A stretch of 64,000 nt of DNA, from contig NC_062217.1 in NCBI RefSeq assembly GCF_902686445.1, positions 88,655,758-88,719,757 of the forward strand. The letters are read 5' to 3'. Source of the DNA: Sciurus carolinensis. Taxonomy: Eukaryota; Chordata; Mammalia; Rodentia; Sciuridae. Shown one piece after another: positions 25,122 to 39,140 of this stretch; the first letter of the stretch is position 1, and each line of letters begins with the position of its first letter. A program made the translations under genes and the position numbers. The notes beneath the pieces were generated by a model. It saw only the letters and a list, made by a program, of their open reading frames with translations. It ran no database searches and was not told the origin of the DNA.

Positions 25122-28100
25122 CTGTGTTATCATAGCACTTAGAACATATATATAGGGGCAGTTAATGAATATCTGAAAGCAGGGTTATCTATAATATTTG
25201 GATGAGAATGTCTGAATATGAAGGTGCTTTCCCTTCAGGAGTTATGAATTTTCAGAGTTTGGTCATGTCTTCCACAGTTATAACAGGTTACTGTGGTGGA
25301 GCGATGTGAGGTATTTGGGATTAGAGTTTAAAATGATGAATCTGAATGATTTTCTATTGGAATATGGGAGTAAAGGAGTACCAAATGTAATGCTAAAGTG
25401 AATTGAAACAATGGAGGGAAAGAAAAGATGTTTGTATGAGAGGAGGAGTAAAAGAAAGGAAAAGTAGGGCCATATGTAGTAGGAAGAAATATAACAAGAG
25501 AGGGTGAACTTGAGTTCATTCCATGTGAGGGAAATTTTCTGATAGAATTTCCATGCACATCTCATGCTGTCTACTGTCCCACCCAAAGCTGGCCCTGTGT
25601 TCACAGGGAGGTCTATGCTGAGGAATATTTTTCTGTTCATGAAGGTACATGGTCGGCTGCCATGCTCTTTCTTTTCTTGTTGCCTGGATTGAGGTTAATC
25701 CAGAGTTGTCTTGAAAGCTCTATTTTCATGATGAAAAAATTTTCTTTCATTCTATTCATAAATGATAAACTATACCACAGAGAACACAGGCCATTTCCAC
25801 CTACACATGGTCTCTGAATTGTTACTTATGTAACAAAGAGTTTCCTCATGATACTATTTCCTGGGATGCTATAATAAAGCCATATTGTAATTTTTTAATA
25901 GGCAAATAATTAAATGTGACTCTCCTTTTGCCCAATTTTTGTTGTGTGATGTGTATGTCACATGGGTACATATGGATATGAATACATGTATGTGCTTAGT
26001 ATGTCTCAGATTATGATCAATAACATCTTAAATACATTTTCAAGATGTTTGATTTTATTGGAGGTGAATGAAGACAGCTTACTCTCCAGGCCTCTCCACC
26101 AGTGCATCAGAAAATGCATAAGCTCTGACCTTTACTGGAAATAAAACATTAAACTCAGAAATTTTTGTTGGGAATGTCAGATTATTTTCCGAAATATCAG
26201 CCCTGATTTGGAAGGTTGGTGTTGTATCCATTCTGTACCCTAACACCACTTACTCGTGGTGCTGTCCCATAGGAGTGATTTGATTACTGTTAATCTGTAT
26301 GTTGACAACTATCCCATTTCCCATAAAGAGACAAATTTTATCTTCTCACTTTAGCCTTCATGGTTATGCAGCGTTTCTTTGTGGTTTGTATGTATTCTTT
26401 TTTCTTTATATTTCACAAAGGAGTTCCATATTTTTCAACCTAAAACAATTAGTTGTTCCTCCTGAGTATCTAATCTTTAAATTATTTCATGGGTCCAGGT
26501 CTAGCAGGAGTCCATGGGTTCCACACAGGTAAACGGGGCACGGGGAGACAGCGTCGGTGATGGATGGAGAATGAAAGACACAGACTCTAGTTCTGGTTCT
26601 AACTATGTCTATGAGCTAATATAATATTTATTTCCTTAATATCTAAACTCTATGTGACCTAAGACTATTTTTATTACTCTCACTGTTAAAGCTATAGACA
26701 AGTAATCTCATGTGACCATCTCTACTAGGTCCATCTGGTTAATATCTAAATTGCTGAGTTAAGGGCTACAGGAGGGCAGCGGTCCCAATGGTTATTGTGT
26801 ACCAACGTTTATTATAGGGTTGACCTTATTCTTTGTAGAAAGGAAGGAATGTTGTGAAACCTTATTCTCTTACCTCACCACCACACATAAACAAAACCAT
26901 CATTAGAATTTAACCAGCCTGTTGGAGACAAAGGCAGATCTATAACTATTTTCTCCAGAGGCTTTCAGGGACTCATTGCATGGTTGTAAAATTATTTTTA
27001 ATTTTGTTAGTGGTAAAGACCCATTGTTTTTCAGACTGTTGGTAATATTTTCTGGAATTTTGGTTGTATTCCCCTCATCCTCTTAAGCAATCCATTCAGA
27101 CTGAAATGAGTAATATATTATCAGAAAAACGCAGCAGAAAAAACACCATGCTTCGGAGCAAAACATCCAGCAATTCCTTTTAGAATGAGCCTTTGTAATC
27201 ATCCTCCAGAGGATCTTTGTCAAGCACTGGATGGAATTCCAGATGCCCATGCAAAATCTTTTCCAGATATTACTTTATTTGCTTTTTCTTCATGGTTCAA
27301 CTATTTGGAGGGTTATTCTGAAGTTCAATTCTCAAATATTCAGTTGGTGTTAACTCAGAAAAATATCTATATATTCAAAAACAACAATAAAATAGGGAGA
27401 GGCCATCTGTTCACTAAATCACTGTCATGAGCAATGCTGAGTATATCAGAGTCATTATGAGACTGGCTATTAATAAGGCCTCAGCAGTATATTATGACCT
27501 ATTGATGACATCAGCAAACCCCAGAGATATAGCCAGTATTCACAGCACTGCATAATTGCCTAAAGTTTATCCAAGGTGACACGTTTTATACAGTGGAATT
27601 TCTATCATCAAATTGTACTTTCAAACCTTGCATCTGATAACAACATTAGAGAGAGGTTATATGGATTAAACAAAAGGAATATTTCCATGTGTCTAGGGAT
27701 ACTGAATTACTCACTCTCCACCACGGTGAGAATAAGACAGTAATAGAGAGGGTCAGACTCAGAACCATTAGCTTTACTAAGAAATCCAACCGACTAAGAG
27801 TTGATTTTAAAATGTCTCTTATGTAAGTATGGTAAAAAGATTGGGATAAGCACTGAACTTAGGTGTACACAGAAAGAGACAAGCCAGTATAGACATTATG
27901 ATTAGGAAAAATGATGTAAAATTTCAAGAGTTTGACAAAGAAAAATACTCATGAATACCATGAGAGTGAGGCAGTAGAAAGTATAAAATGTTAATTATTT
28001 TATTTCAAATGTCAGGATATAATTTATACTTAGAAATTAATACTATACCTATCTTATAATTTTAAATCTTTATTCTTAAATAGGAGATTTTAATTATTAA

Positions 28101-28410
28101 TAAACTAGTGTCTATTAAACATTTCAAGTTCAAAAATGCAGCTAGACTCAGATTCACTTTTTTGACATATTCAAAAATTATTAAATTTTATGATTCAAAA
28201 TTTAGAGCTAGACAAAGGATAAGATAGAAAAATTTTGAACTGAAATAATATAACATGAAGAAATAGCACTTGCCAGATTTTAAGAATTCAGAATGTGAAA
28301 AAGAACTAAAGTAATATTTAATAAAAGAAAGGAGCAACTACATTTTTCTACTTACATTTAGAGAGGATTGTATTGATGAGTTTAGTGTCAGTGAAATGAA
28401 AATGAGGAAT
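25121..28410. other. AT-rich intergenic DNA with one possible LTR
   Basis: No gene supported. At 26517-26985 the minus strand contains a block ending in GACGCTGTCTCCCCGTGCCCC, preceded by A+T-rich sequence with AATAAA signals. This composition is reminiscent of a class II ERV LTR, but I could not find convincing TG/CA ends. The remaining sequence shows nothing recognisable. Confidence 0.35.
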
Positions 28411-28785
28411 TGTGAATGCTATAGTCCACAAGGTTTTCTATCCCCAGAATTCATATGATAAAATCCTGATCCTCAAGGGGGATGTTATTAAGGTCTGGGA
28501 TTTTGGGGAGCTGGTGAACCATGAGCACTGTCCTCAGGGAGGAGATTAATGTCCTTATGAAATATAAATAAGAAAGATCCCCACTCTTTCTACCATGTAA
28601 GGACACTCCTGAATATACCATTGATGAGACAAGAAGTGTGCCCTCACCAAGGACTGATCTATCAACACTTGATCTTGGACTTCTTAACCACCAAAAGGGT
28701 AAGAAATAAGTGTGTGCTCTTTGTAAGACACCAGTTTGATATTTTTTATAGGAGCTATAAGATACTAAAATAATGAGAGAGATGA
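28411..28785 (+). mobile_element. MaLR-type LTR (MST/MLT1-like)
   Basis: The order of blocks fits the mammalian MaLR LTR pattern: CCCAGAATTCATATGATAAAATCC, a TGTTATTAAGGTCTGGG block, ATTAATGTCCTTATGA, CCATGTAAGGACAC, then CTTGATCTTGGACTTC and GTAAGAAATAAGTGTG. Divergence is high, as expected for this ancient family. Assignment is from memory of the consensus, not from a search. Confidence 0.75.
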
Positions 28786-29699
28786 TGTTAAATTCTTTCA
28801 TTCTCCTACATAAAGGAGGAAACACCACAATCTAAAAGAGAAAGGAGTATACTAAACTATAATCATGGTCATCATGGTCATGAGACCTTATTGAAATTCA
28901 CATGGAGACAACTATATAGCTTGCTGAGCATCAAATGTGGTATAGTTATGATTAGACGGTCCACTTTCTGGCTTCCTCTTAGTGTAGAACAGAGGAAATT
29001 ACTCAAAACTCAGAAAGAGTAGAGACAAAGACATCAAAATGAGCTGGTGAGCAACTTGGGCACTGCAGAGTAAGGTTTTTTTTCCTTTGAGGCACATTTG
29101 TTTGCTTCTTTTGTGAAAGGCAAAATATATTAATTTATTCTGGCAAATAAGCAGTGTATATTGTAATCTTTAGTGCCTGAAAAATGTCTAATTAAGAATA
29201 CTGAGCAAGTTTACTAAAGATGGTTCAAATTTTAATTCTTTCATGAAGAGTAGAAGATGTTAAGGTAAAACATGACAAAACTATAGGAAAAAGTGTTCAA
29301 GGCTGGCATTATGTAATTGCTTTCAACAGCAATCAAGCTCAAGTATCATTGATGAAGGAAGAAGTGCAGCAGCTAATGTAAATTATAGTCTTTTATAATA
29401 TTTATAAATATTTATACATTGGATTTTAAACCACTGTATGGATTTTGCATGTTTTGAAAAGGAACCAACATTTGGTTTCCATTTTGTTACCAAAAAAAAC
29501 TGTAAGCCTGAGGATTTGTGTATTCCAACCTAAAGGGACTCTCCCAATTATCTATTAATTCCTCCACTGTGCTTTTTTTCATTTCCTAAGGTAAGCTAGG
29601 TGCTGTCCTACTGGGGTGCCATGCTATCTTAGATCAGCTACAATTTTTTTTCATATGATAACAACATCTTCAGTTTGTGATAAATGCCAAACATTTTTC
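28786..29699. other. AT-rich intergenic DNA, nothing supported
   Basis: About 0.9 kb with no open frame of note and no recognised repeat. Confidence 0.4.
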
Positions 29700-30300
29700 C
29701 AAACTGGCTGCAACACTTTTAATTACTTTGTTTATTGGTGCATTATAATTAAACATCATAGCTGAGTTCAAATCATAGTGAGTTTCAAGTTGCACATAAT
29801 ATAATTGGCCAATTTATTCCTTAGTACCTTTCCTTTCCATCTTATCTTCTCTCCATCTGGTCCCCTTCCTCTACTATACTGATATAGAATATAATTTCAT
29901 TGGCTCCCCACCACCAATCTTTTTCTCTTTATTCCACATATGAGAGAAAGCATATAACTTGACGTTCTGAGTCTGGCTTGTTTTGCCTAATGTAAATCTT
30001 TCAATTTCCACACTTTTTGACATAATTTTCTTGTACTTTATCACTGAATAAAATATATATAAATCACATTTTTATCCATTCATCTGTTGAAAACACCTAT
30101 GCTATTCCATAAGTTGGCTATTGTGAATTGTATGGCTCTAAGCATGTGTACCCATGTATTGCTATAGTACGCTGACTATAATTCTTTTGGATAAATAATA
30201 GGAAGTGGTATAGGTAAACCAAAAAAGGTGGTTTCTTTCCAAGTCTTTTGAGAAAACTTCATGCTGATTTTCACAGTGGGCAACCACTATTTCAAAATGT
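29700..30300 (-). mobile_element. Old L1 fragment (ORF2 3' end / 3' UTR), minus strand
   Basis: The plus strand shows the typical antisense pattern of the L1 ORF2 tail: TTTATCCATTCATCTGTTGA, then AAGTTGGCTATTGTGAATTG, and GGATAAATAATAGGAAGTGG. The equivalent block is at 40.3-40.5 kb in the younger antisense L1. It is much more diverged, so it is an older subfamily. Confidence 0.75.
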
Positions 30301-33300
30301 ATTGAATTATATCATAGTCACTCATACATTTGCCTGCATTTCTCACACAAAAAAGTACCTAAGAGCAAAATTGCATGTTAAGCATGATATTATCTCATGG
30401 CAGACAAATGGCCAGATAAATACCATATAATTAGTTGATATTTTAATCAAATAAAATACACAGGTAAAAATATTAAAATAAATTAAGATAACTTTGAAGA
30501 GATAATTTCAAGCTAAAGAAAGGGACAAAGTGACACACAGGGACAAGTTTCAGAACTTACATATAAATCCCTGATATTGTGTTATTTTTTAACTAGCTGG
30601 GACCATGTTACCCAACATAAAATCAAATGTTTAGCTTAAATACAAAATATTTTGTATCACCTTTATCCTAATTAAGAGCAAAAACTTGTGACCAGTGGAA
30701 CAAAAACATATAATTCAGTGTAGACAAATTCAGTGTTAAATATCTTCTGGCAACATTATTTCAAAAGAGGATGGAATAAAAATATCTCTACTTCAAAATG
30801 ATTGTGTTATACAGTTATGAAATCTACACGTGCTCAAGAGATGTTTCCAGCATGGTGTTTGAAAATCATATTTTCAGTGATGAGTAATATAAAGTATACC
30901 TATAGATAGAAGATAAGCAGATAGGAGTCTTCATTTTTGGATAATAAATTATGTATGGCTGCTAGGAACACAAAGCACAAAAAAGCAAATATAATTTGTA
31001 CGTAGTGGGAAACATTTGTAGCTTCTGCAATATAAAAATGTGATCACAAAAGATTTTGTATTTTTCTGACATCCATTTCTGACATTATGTTTCAAGTAAT
31101 ATGTTTTAGATATCACAGAAAACATTTCAGACCCTTATTGTATTTTTTGTCAATAGAGAGAAAAATAGGATATGAGAAATTATACTTAGTCTATGAGTAT
31201 GGAGTACTTTCAGTGTGTACTCTGTCTATGGATGAGTAAATGTAAGTAGGATGTGGCCCAACTGGGAAAAAAAAAGTGTTAGTGTTTTTAATATTTGTGG
31301 GGGAAGGTTACAAGGGAAAAAAGAAAAAAAAAATCCCACACAGATAATGGCTTATTTTTGTCTCCTGAAGTCAACTTCTTTGAAAAAAAGTAATGCAAAA
31401 AAGTGAATAATTTAAACTCATATGATTAATATAATCTAATGGTATACTTTAAATTATAGCCATTGACAGACACTCAAAATATGTTGTGAAATATTTTAGG
31501 GGTAAATTTTCTTAAGTGATCAAGTAAAATGTGGACAATATAGAGATAAAAATTTGAGATCAAGGACAAAAACTTATTCCAGTTGTGATACCTGAAAGAT
31601 AACAAATACAACTCCTTTGCTTGACTCCAAAAGTATTTTGGTATTCTGGGTCTGTCATCTGAGTTAGAATTATTTTCAGAGTTCTGCTACTTTCTCTTGT
31701 GTAAGCATGCATAATTGTTTTTTGTCTATATTTCCTCATCTTGTACATGAGAATAAACATTAACTCATAAGATGTTTGTAAATATGATATAAGCTAATGA
31801 ATATAAGACTTTGTGCAGAGTACATAAGGAAAATAAATACTTCCCTGTTGATCTGAGGTGTCACACATCAGAAGTTCATGTGTGAGAGAATGCAAGAAAG
31901 TTCAGAGGTTAAATGTTTAGATTCTGAAGACATTAACCTAATTATTATGTAACTCTACTTAGATTAACTCAGTGGTAACTATAAGCTGGTAGTTTGTGGT
32001 TGGAGAAGGTGCATTTCTGAGGGCATGCCTTTGGGGCTTATATATTTATCCTCATTGTGTGGAGCAGTCTCTCTACTTCCTGACTGTCATGTCCTGAACT
32101 GATTTTCTCTGCACTTATTCTGTGATGTTCTTCCTCACTCAGGCAAGGAATAATGAAGTCAGCGATCTGTGGACTAAGATCTCTAAAACTGTTAGTCGCA
32201 AAACAAACCCTTTCTTAAAAATTTTTCTTATCAGGTCTTTTGTCACAGTGGTGAAAAACTGATTAATATACCTATTCTTGTTCTGCAACAGTGCCTGCCA
32301 GCACTCATTAGTCAAGTATTGGAGTTGAAAATGGGATCTAAATCCTCATGGAGGCCTAGAGGAAGCAACAGAAGTCATTCACCTACTCTGAGGATGCTTT
32401 CTTGATGACTCATTCTGAATACTTAACACTCTTGTGCTACTACCATGGTGGTTTCTCTTGCACAAACACTCTTAATTTATTGTTCCCTGAATACTTCTTT
32501 TACCCATAGTGAACAAAGTAGAGAATGGCAAACTGACCATTAGAATGTTTAATCAATTTAAGCTAAGAACTTTGTTATTAAACCTCCATTAAAGACATGG
32601 AAATGGAGAGAGTTAGCTCCCCAAGTGCTTCTCTGCTGAGGTGTGTATATAGGTATAAGTGACCATTCTCTACCATGCTGAGAACTCAAACAAGGAAAAG
32701 TAGTGTTTAGTTAGATCTATTGAATATAGCTGGTGCTTAAGAATTTTTGTTATAACACAATGAATAAAATGATATGCAGATGGACTATGTAACAGGCATT
32801 ATTTTCTGAAGGTCACAGCAAACATATCAAGGAATTTTAAATAGCATTGAATCTGAAATATAAATACATTTAACATATTACATATGCATATATTTAATAT
32901 ATATGTTATATGTACTATACATTTATGTATATATGTATAAGATGAATAATATCAGCAGTCAGCTTAAAGGCAAATTAGGGCAGTTCAAAAACACCTCAAT
33001 ATAAGAGTATTACTTGAAAGACTAGAAAGAGATAAAGAAGTAAGTCCTGCAGTATGTGAGCAAACCTACTTCAGTCAGAGACAATGAGGAACAGCAAAGG
33101 GAGAGCATAGTGGGGCAGAGTGAGCAGGAAATAAGTAGGAGATGAAATCCAAAAGATAGTTGGGTGTTGGACTAGGTATGAACTGAAGATATTTTAGAGC
33201 AATGGGGACTTTTGAATTTGGTGACTGCTGATTAGCCCCATTAATGCAACATAAAGAGAAAAATAAGTAGTTCTATATCTTTAGATTAGTCACCCATTAA

Positions 33301-33763
33301 AAGCAAAGTAAAATGATGAGAATCCTCTTCAACAATGTTGAAAGAGATGCCTATGTCCTGTAGCAAAAGAGCTGATTTTGCTGAAAAATTGTCTCAAGAC
33401 ATATTTGCAAGAGTCTGAAGTAAATGTTCAAGAGGAGGTAGAATTCACTCATGGCCTTGGCAAGATCTTCATTCCAGAATCAGTGCCTTCCTATAGGAAA
33501 TATTTAGAAAAATATATATTCCACCTCTTGTCTCCATTACATAAATCCACCTGGGAAGCATGGAGTAAAAGAACCCGGGAATGGAGTTTTAACATGGGTG
33601 AAACCTCTGTATCAAGATCTTTTCAAAGACCAGTGGACAGAATATCTGGTTTTATTAACAGGTTCTTGTGCCTGTTTCATGAGCCTCCTCTTTTCCACCC
33701 TTGATCCATCACCCAGTATAGAATATGCAACAGCAGCATTATTTTAGTAGAAAGTGATGTGGA
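30301..33763. other. AT-rich intergenic DNA, possibly one LTR fragment
   Basis: No gene supported. At about 32050-32285 the sequence ends in a CTTTTGTCACAGTGGTGAAAA stretch followed by CTGATTAATATA. This resembles the end of some rodent LTR/MaLR-type elements, but the match is weak. An AT/TA-rich tract lies at 32870-32940. Confidence 0.35.
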
Positions 33764-36510
33764 GGGGGGGGTTGATTCAAGATGGCATATTAGAAGAAGG
33801 CTGCATCCTAGTTGCTGTGTGGCTTAGGATTCATGCAATTGGAGTAGTTTCACAATGAGGTGGGTAAAAGAGGGATTTTAGTAAAACCTAATATTGGACA
33901 GTTGGAGCGTTTTAGAGATAGAGACATTAGGGTGCACTGAACACAGAGGAAAGTGCATTGGAGCTAGGTTGGTTTCAGCAGCAGCACTGGCACTGTTTTA
34001 CCATGGGCAGGAGGGATAACACAGAAAAACAAAATAAAGAGATTTGATAGGGAAGAATCTGAGATCAGAAAAACAGCCTAGACTTAGCTAATCTAGAAAT
34101 TGCACTGCAAACCAGTATTTGAAAAGAGTTGTTTTTCAACTGGTAAGCAGAGAGCTGGGGAAGAGCCCTCATGAGGCGGCCATCCTGCAGTTTCCTGCTA
34201 AAAGATCCAGGGAGTTCAAAGCAAACATTGCCACACTGCCCTGGCAAGCATTTACTGTGTGGCCTAGGGTGTACCTAGAAGAACATGAATGAAATAGTCA
34301 CAGAGAAGATTGTACCCAGGGGAATTCAAGTGAGATAAATGAAAGGGAGTCCAACTCAGCTGTTTCTTTGAGTCTGGTGGCTGATGTGGCCAGCTTATTG
34401 AGTCAGGAAATCAAATAGGAAGGTGTGAATACACTCAGGGTCCACGACTGGGAAGGCTGTGTTTGTGGGCAGCAGTGTGTGGAGGACAGGCTCTCTTGCT
34501 CTGTGAGTAGAATTTCTGGGAAACTCCTGAGATTTAGATTCAGAGTAGAGATTAGTATGTGCCTGGTCCTAAGAGTGTGTTAAGCAAGTCTCTCCAGAGC
34601 AGATACTCCCCAATAAAACCCCTGATAACTAATTAGATCTAAGCTCACCTTCAGGAACTCCCCTCAGAATTCTGAGCAGACCCACTCTGGGTGTGCATTA
34701 ATCTTGTCTGAGCAGACAAAATTCTAATTGATGATATTTCCCATTCCATTCTGGCTTATATTGATGAAAAGGAAAGTAAAGAGTGATTTCCACCAGATTA
34801 TATCTTAGACCATTCCTGGTTTTGTGGTAATTAAAAGATTGTACATCATGACCAAGTTGTTTAGTCCTGAAGATGCAAGATGGTTTAATATATGAAAATT
34901 AATAAATTTGATTCATCACATAAGTAGGATTATGGAAAAAAATCACTAGGTCATCTTCATAGATGCAGATAGAACATTTGACAAATTTCAGAATCCATTC
35001 ATAATGAAACCCTGAAGAAACCAGGGATGGAAAAAAACCTACTTCAGTATCATAAGGCTACATGTGAAAAACCCAAAGCCAATCTCATACACTGAAAACA
35101 TTTCCTTTAAAATCTGGAACAAAACAAGGATGTCCACTCTCACTGTACCTATTTAATAAAGTGCTAGAAATTCTAGTCAGAGCAATTAGTCAAGAAAAGA
35201 AAAGAAAAAGGATAAAAATTGGAAAGGAATAAGTCAAATGATTGCTGCTTGTAAATATGATTCTATACTATGCAGATCCCAAAAACTCCACCAAAAGAAT
35301 GCTAGAGCTAATAAATTCATCAAAGTATCAGGTTATGAAATCAAAATACACAAATCAGTAACTTTCCTATATAGCGACAATGAACCTATGCAGAAAGAAA
35401 TCAGGAAAACTATTCCATTCACAAAAGTCTCCAAAAATTGCCTAATAATAAATCTAACTCAGGGTGTGAAAGAACTGTATAATGAAAACTATGGAACATT
35501 GAAAAAAGAAATTGAAGAATATCTCACAGATTCATGAACTAACAGAATTAATACTGTTCACATTGCCAAACTACTGAAAGCAATACAGAGATTCAATGCA
35601 ATTCCCATCCAAATATCAATGATATTCTTCACATAACTAGAAAAAGAAGGTTAAAATTAGTTTGGAAGAATTAAAGGGCCAGAATAGCAAAATTAAAAAA
35701 AAATTTGAGGTGATGTTACCAGGGATTGAATTCAGGGGCTCTCAACCACTGAGCCACATCCCCAACACTATTTTGTATTTTATTTAGGGACAGGGTCTCA
35801 CTGAGTTGCTTAGGGCCTCATTTTTGCTGAAGCTGGCTTTCAACGCCATCCTCCCGCCTCAGCCTCCCAAGTATCTGGAATTACAAGCATGTGCCACCAT
35901 GCCCAGCTAGCAAAAGCAGTTATAAACCAAAGAAACAACACTGATTATATTCTATTCCAAATTTTAAATTATACTACTATAATAACAAAAACTGCATAGT
36001 AAAAAATGGACATATAGACCACAAGTATGAAATAGAAGACACAGAGTCAAACACACACAAGAGGGGTCATCTGACCTCAGACATAGATGCAAAAACTATA
36101 CATTGGGGAAAAGAAAGTCTTTTAACAAATGATCCTGGGAAAACTGGCATGTAAAAAATGAAACTCGGTCCCTATCATTCACAAAAATCAACTCAAAATG
36201 GACCAGATATGTGGAAAATGGACCATAAACCAGCAACTCCTAGAGGAAAACTGGGTTAATAACCTACACTAGACAAAGACAACGACTTTCTCAATTGAAT
36301 GACTAAAGCTCAGGAAATTATATCGAGTTAATAAAAGGGATGTTATCAAATTAAAAACCTGCACAGCAAATGAAACAGTTCAAAATGTGAGAGAAAACCT
36401 ATAGAATGTGAAAAAAATCTTGGCTAGGTACACCTCAGAGAACAGTGAATGATCTTTTGATAAGGGGTAGAAAGTTCAAGTAGTATGTCAACTAAATAGA
36501 GAATAACATC
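33764..36510 (+). mobile_element. L1 LINE with internal deletion, sense strand
   Basis: It starts with a G run and TTCAAGATGGCATATTAGAAG, another L1 5' end, followed by about 0.97 kb of 5' UTR. At about 34735 the sequence jumps into ORF2 reverse-transcriptase sequence (34850 onward), so ORF1 and the endonuclease region are missing. ORF2 continues in broken frames to about 36510. The open piece 35238-35537 holds a polymerase-to-thumb segment. A SINE (35699-35915) lies inside. Confidence 0.82.
35699..35915 (-). mobile_element. B1-ID composite SINE inside the L1
   Basis: The minus strand reads the 7SL-like half (GGGCATGGTGGCACATGCTTG ... GAGGCTGAGGCGGGAGGATG) and then the ID half (GGGGATGTGGCTCAGTGGTTG). 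L1 ORF2 sequence resumes on both sides, so the SINE inserted into the L1 after it landed. Confidence 0.9.
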
Positions 36511-37668
36511 ACTGGGGACCAACATGCCTGTATCAAGATCCACCAGTTCAGACACATAGGGTATCTGACTACTTACACTTTAGTATTTTCTGGAATGCTC
36601 ATTAGACTGCAGACATGGGTAACTCATGCTGTCCAAGTCTTTGGTGAAGAACTAAAACTGGGTATTTTATCTGGCTCCAATTGATAACAGGTGGCCACCT
36701 AACACCTGTCAAGACATGACTTTATTTTTGTGAGCTACAGTGCTCCTCAAGCACAGAAAGAAATGAAGTCTCTTCCAAATTCTCTGTCCTCTCTCACTTT
36801 TTTCCTGGTTTACTCTTACATATTTATAAGGGGAAAAGACCCTCAAAATTAATAATGGCAGGGTTCCCCAAGTATTTACTAAAATTATTAGGGTGTAGGA
36901 TGATTGTGGAAGACTGTTCATTATCTTGGTGCTTGCAGGATGCATTACATTCTGCTAAACTATCAAGTTTTCTTAACTGTAATTGAGTCACCTTACAAGC
37001 AAAAGAACTGATTACAGAATAGCATTGGCCTAGTTTTGGGAACACAAATTAGCCACAGCTCTGGGAGTCTTGCTTTATCAAAAGTCATAAGTGATCTCAC
37101 CACATCTTCCAACAGTTCAAACCAGACATATACAGTGAGATTGGAACTTCCATGTCTGGCATGGGTCCCAGGGTTTCAAGATGGCTGGAAACTCAAATTT
37201 TAAGGGAAAGAGAGTAATTAAGCACTGATTGCACAGGGTTGGGAAAACTCAGCAGAACACTGATATGCACGAGGAAACCTAATCGTGACATTAAAATGAA
37301 TAAGGGATTTGGAGCAGTCAGTATAAGTAAACTAAATGCCACATCTAAGACTTGAGTGAAGCTAGCTTGGGGAAGCCAAAACAATTTCAAAATGTCAGTC
37401 TATGAGTGTGGCATAAAGTTAAGGTATAGAATCCAAACTAAAGACTGCTTGGTGAATATGTAGTGTTTTTATTTTCTGAGGAGTAATTACATTCTTTAGG
37501 GATTAGCTGGTCACAGGGATGGAAAATTTGATACAAGAGGGGTGAATCACTCTACTACCTTATCAAACTGCTTGCCCCACGCTGCCCCTTCCAGCTGGAA
37601 GAAGCCAGAATGGTCATTGCCCCCTTTCCCTACTAGCAGTAAGAAGTTCCTAAAATTAGAGGGGTGAA
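36511..37668. other. Intergenic, unassigned
   Basis: About 1.1 kb between the L1 remnant and the next LTR. A few minus-strand open frames (36709-37045, 37193-37390) lack recognisable motifs. An unrecognised ERV fragment is possible but unsupported. Confidence 0.35.
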
Positions 37669-38340
37669 TGAAGGCAGAATTGGGGACAGGCAGTTAGTGT
37701 AGAAATAGGGGATCATTCAAATCAAGGAAATGAAGTCCATGAAAACCATCTGCCTCTGGAAGTCTGGAAGTTGAAAACTGCCCCTGGGAGAATGGACTTT
37801 TTACAACTCACCTGCAAAACCAGCCCTAGACACTTAGGCAGGAAGGAGAGATAAGGCAGGAAAGAACTGGAGAACAAAAGGTTTTCTTATAAAAACAGAA
37901 ATGGGGGAATGTAATACAAAGCTGCTCCTCCATCCTTTCTGCTGCATCACAACTTAGCTTGTCAGTCTGAAAGCTGCTCTCCCTGCCCTTTCTGCTGCAG
38001 CTATATTCCCCGCCTCCCAACTACTTGTCAGTCTGTGAACATCCTAGCTAGCTATTGTTTCACCAGTCAGCTTGCAAGTATCCTTCTCCATTATTGGTCC
38101 CCTCTTAGCCCGGTGAAGTTCAACTGCTTAAGGATAGCTTCCCCGCCATCTTTTCTCTTGCTTTTTCATTCCTACTCTCTTTCTCTCTCCTCCTCACTTT
38201 TCCACTCTCTCTAGCATGTACCCTTTCTCTTTTCCTCTCATTTTCTCTCTTACACTGCAGGGAGAAAATTTGTTTGCTTAATAAACTCCTTTATGTGATT
38301 TTTTGTGTCCAGCGTGGTTTTCATGGGTTTTCTTACACTG
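37669..38340 (+). mobile_element. LTR, mosaic: family 1 left part joined to a different right part
   Basis: The first ~220 bp carries TGAAGGCAGAATTGGGGACAGG and the GTTAGTGTAGAAATAGGGG block, then ATCTGCCTCTGGAAG and GGCAGGAAGGAGAGATAAG, as in the family 1 LTRs. After about 37890 the sequence diverges completely into a T/C-rich segment with repeated TTTCTGCTGCA/CTTGTCAGTCTG phrases. An AATAAA near 38280 is followed by TTTTTTGTGTCCAGCGTGG. It is either a related subfamily or a recombinant LTR. Confidence 0.65.
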
Positions 38341-38751
38341 AGTATATAAATTCTATATTACTTAATATGCAACCTTGTACCACCAATTTTGAAGTGTTTA
38401 ATTTTTTCCAATGTTTCCCTCTTTACTAGGAGACACTTTCCTACGCATTATATGGAAAAAATATTATTAGAAAATTTGTCATATTATTTTCCCCAGATTA
38501 ATTAAGAAGAATTCTGATGAAATAATACAGAGTGACTTTGCATATGTGAACTAGGCCTGTGAAAGAGGAGAGATCCTCAATATAAAATGAAAAAAGGTAA
38601 AGAAAGTCCCTCTGATATAAAACAAATGTATCGAGTTAAGATTGACCAAACCAAAATGGGTGCAAATAAAATCCTTGAGCTGTGCTGACTGTGGTAAATA
38701 CAAGGTCAGAAATACCCAAGATAAAATAATGTGGCCATGAGTTGAGGTCAT

Positions 38752-39140
38752 TGTGACTATTTCTGGGAAGCAACCCATCCCTCCAGAGGCCCAGTCTCAG
38801 ATATGGGTAGATTAGCTCTCTTGCCTAGCACACCCTGATAGCCCACCCTGATAGCCCACCCTGCTAATCTGCCAGGTGCAGCCTGAAATAGATAAACTGA
38901 AGCTTGCTGTTTGCATTCCTTGAAAAAAGACCCCTCTTGTAAGACTGCCAAAAAATTTTTATGGTTTTCACTTTTAAAAGACAGCCTGCTTGACTCACTC
39001 GGGGCTGCTGCTCTCCCAAATTCTGCTCTGGAGTTGCAGCCCTGATGCATCAGCCTTTTTCTTCTCTTTACCCAAAATAAATTTTTTCTGCTCTAGTCCC
39101 TGGGGGTCTCACTATGCTTCAGTAACTGGACCCCATAACA
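38752..39140 (+). mobile_element. Solo LTR, family 3
   Basis: This element starts TGTGACTATTTCTGGGAAG and ends CTGGACCCCATAACA. A CTTTTAAAAG TATA-like box lies near 38971 and AATAAA near 39077. Its U3 has three near-identical copies of a ~15 bp unit, AGCCCACCCTGAT, around 38825-38870. TG...CA ends and signal order fit an LTR of about 390 bp; no target duplication was found. Confidence 0.7.

Noticed and set aside
24924..25155. Open frames rich in Thr-His or Val-Cys near 25.1 kb
   Set aside because: They are translations of the (GT)n repeat.
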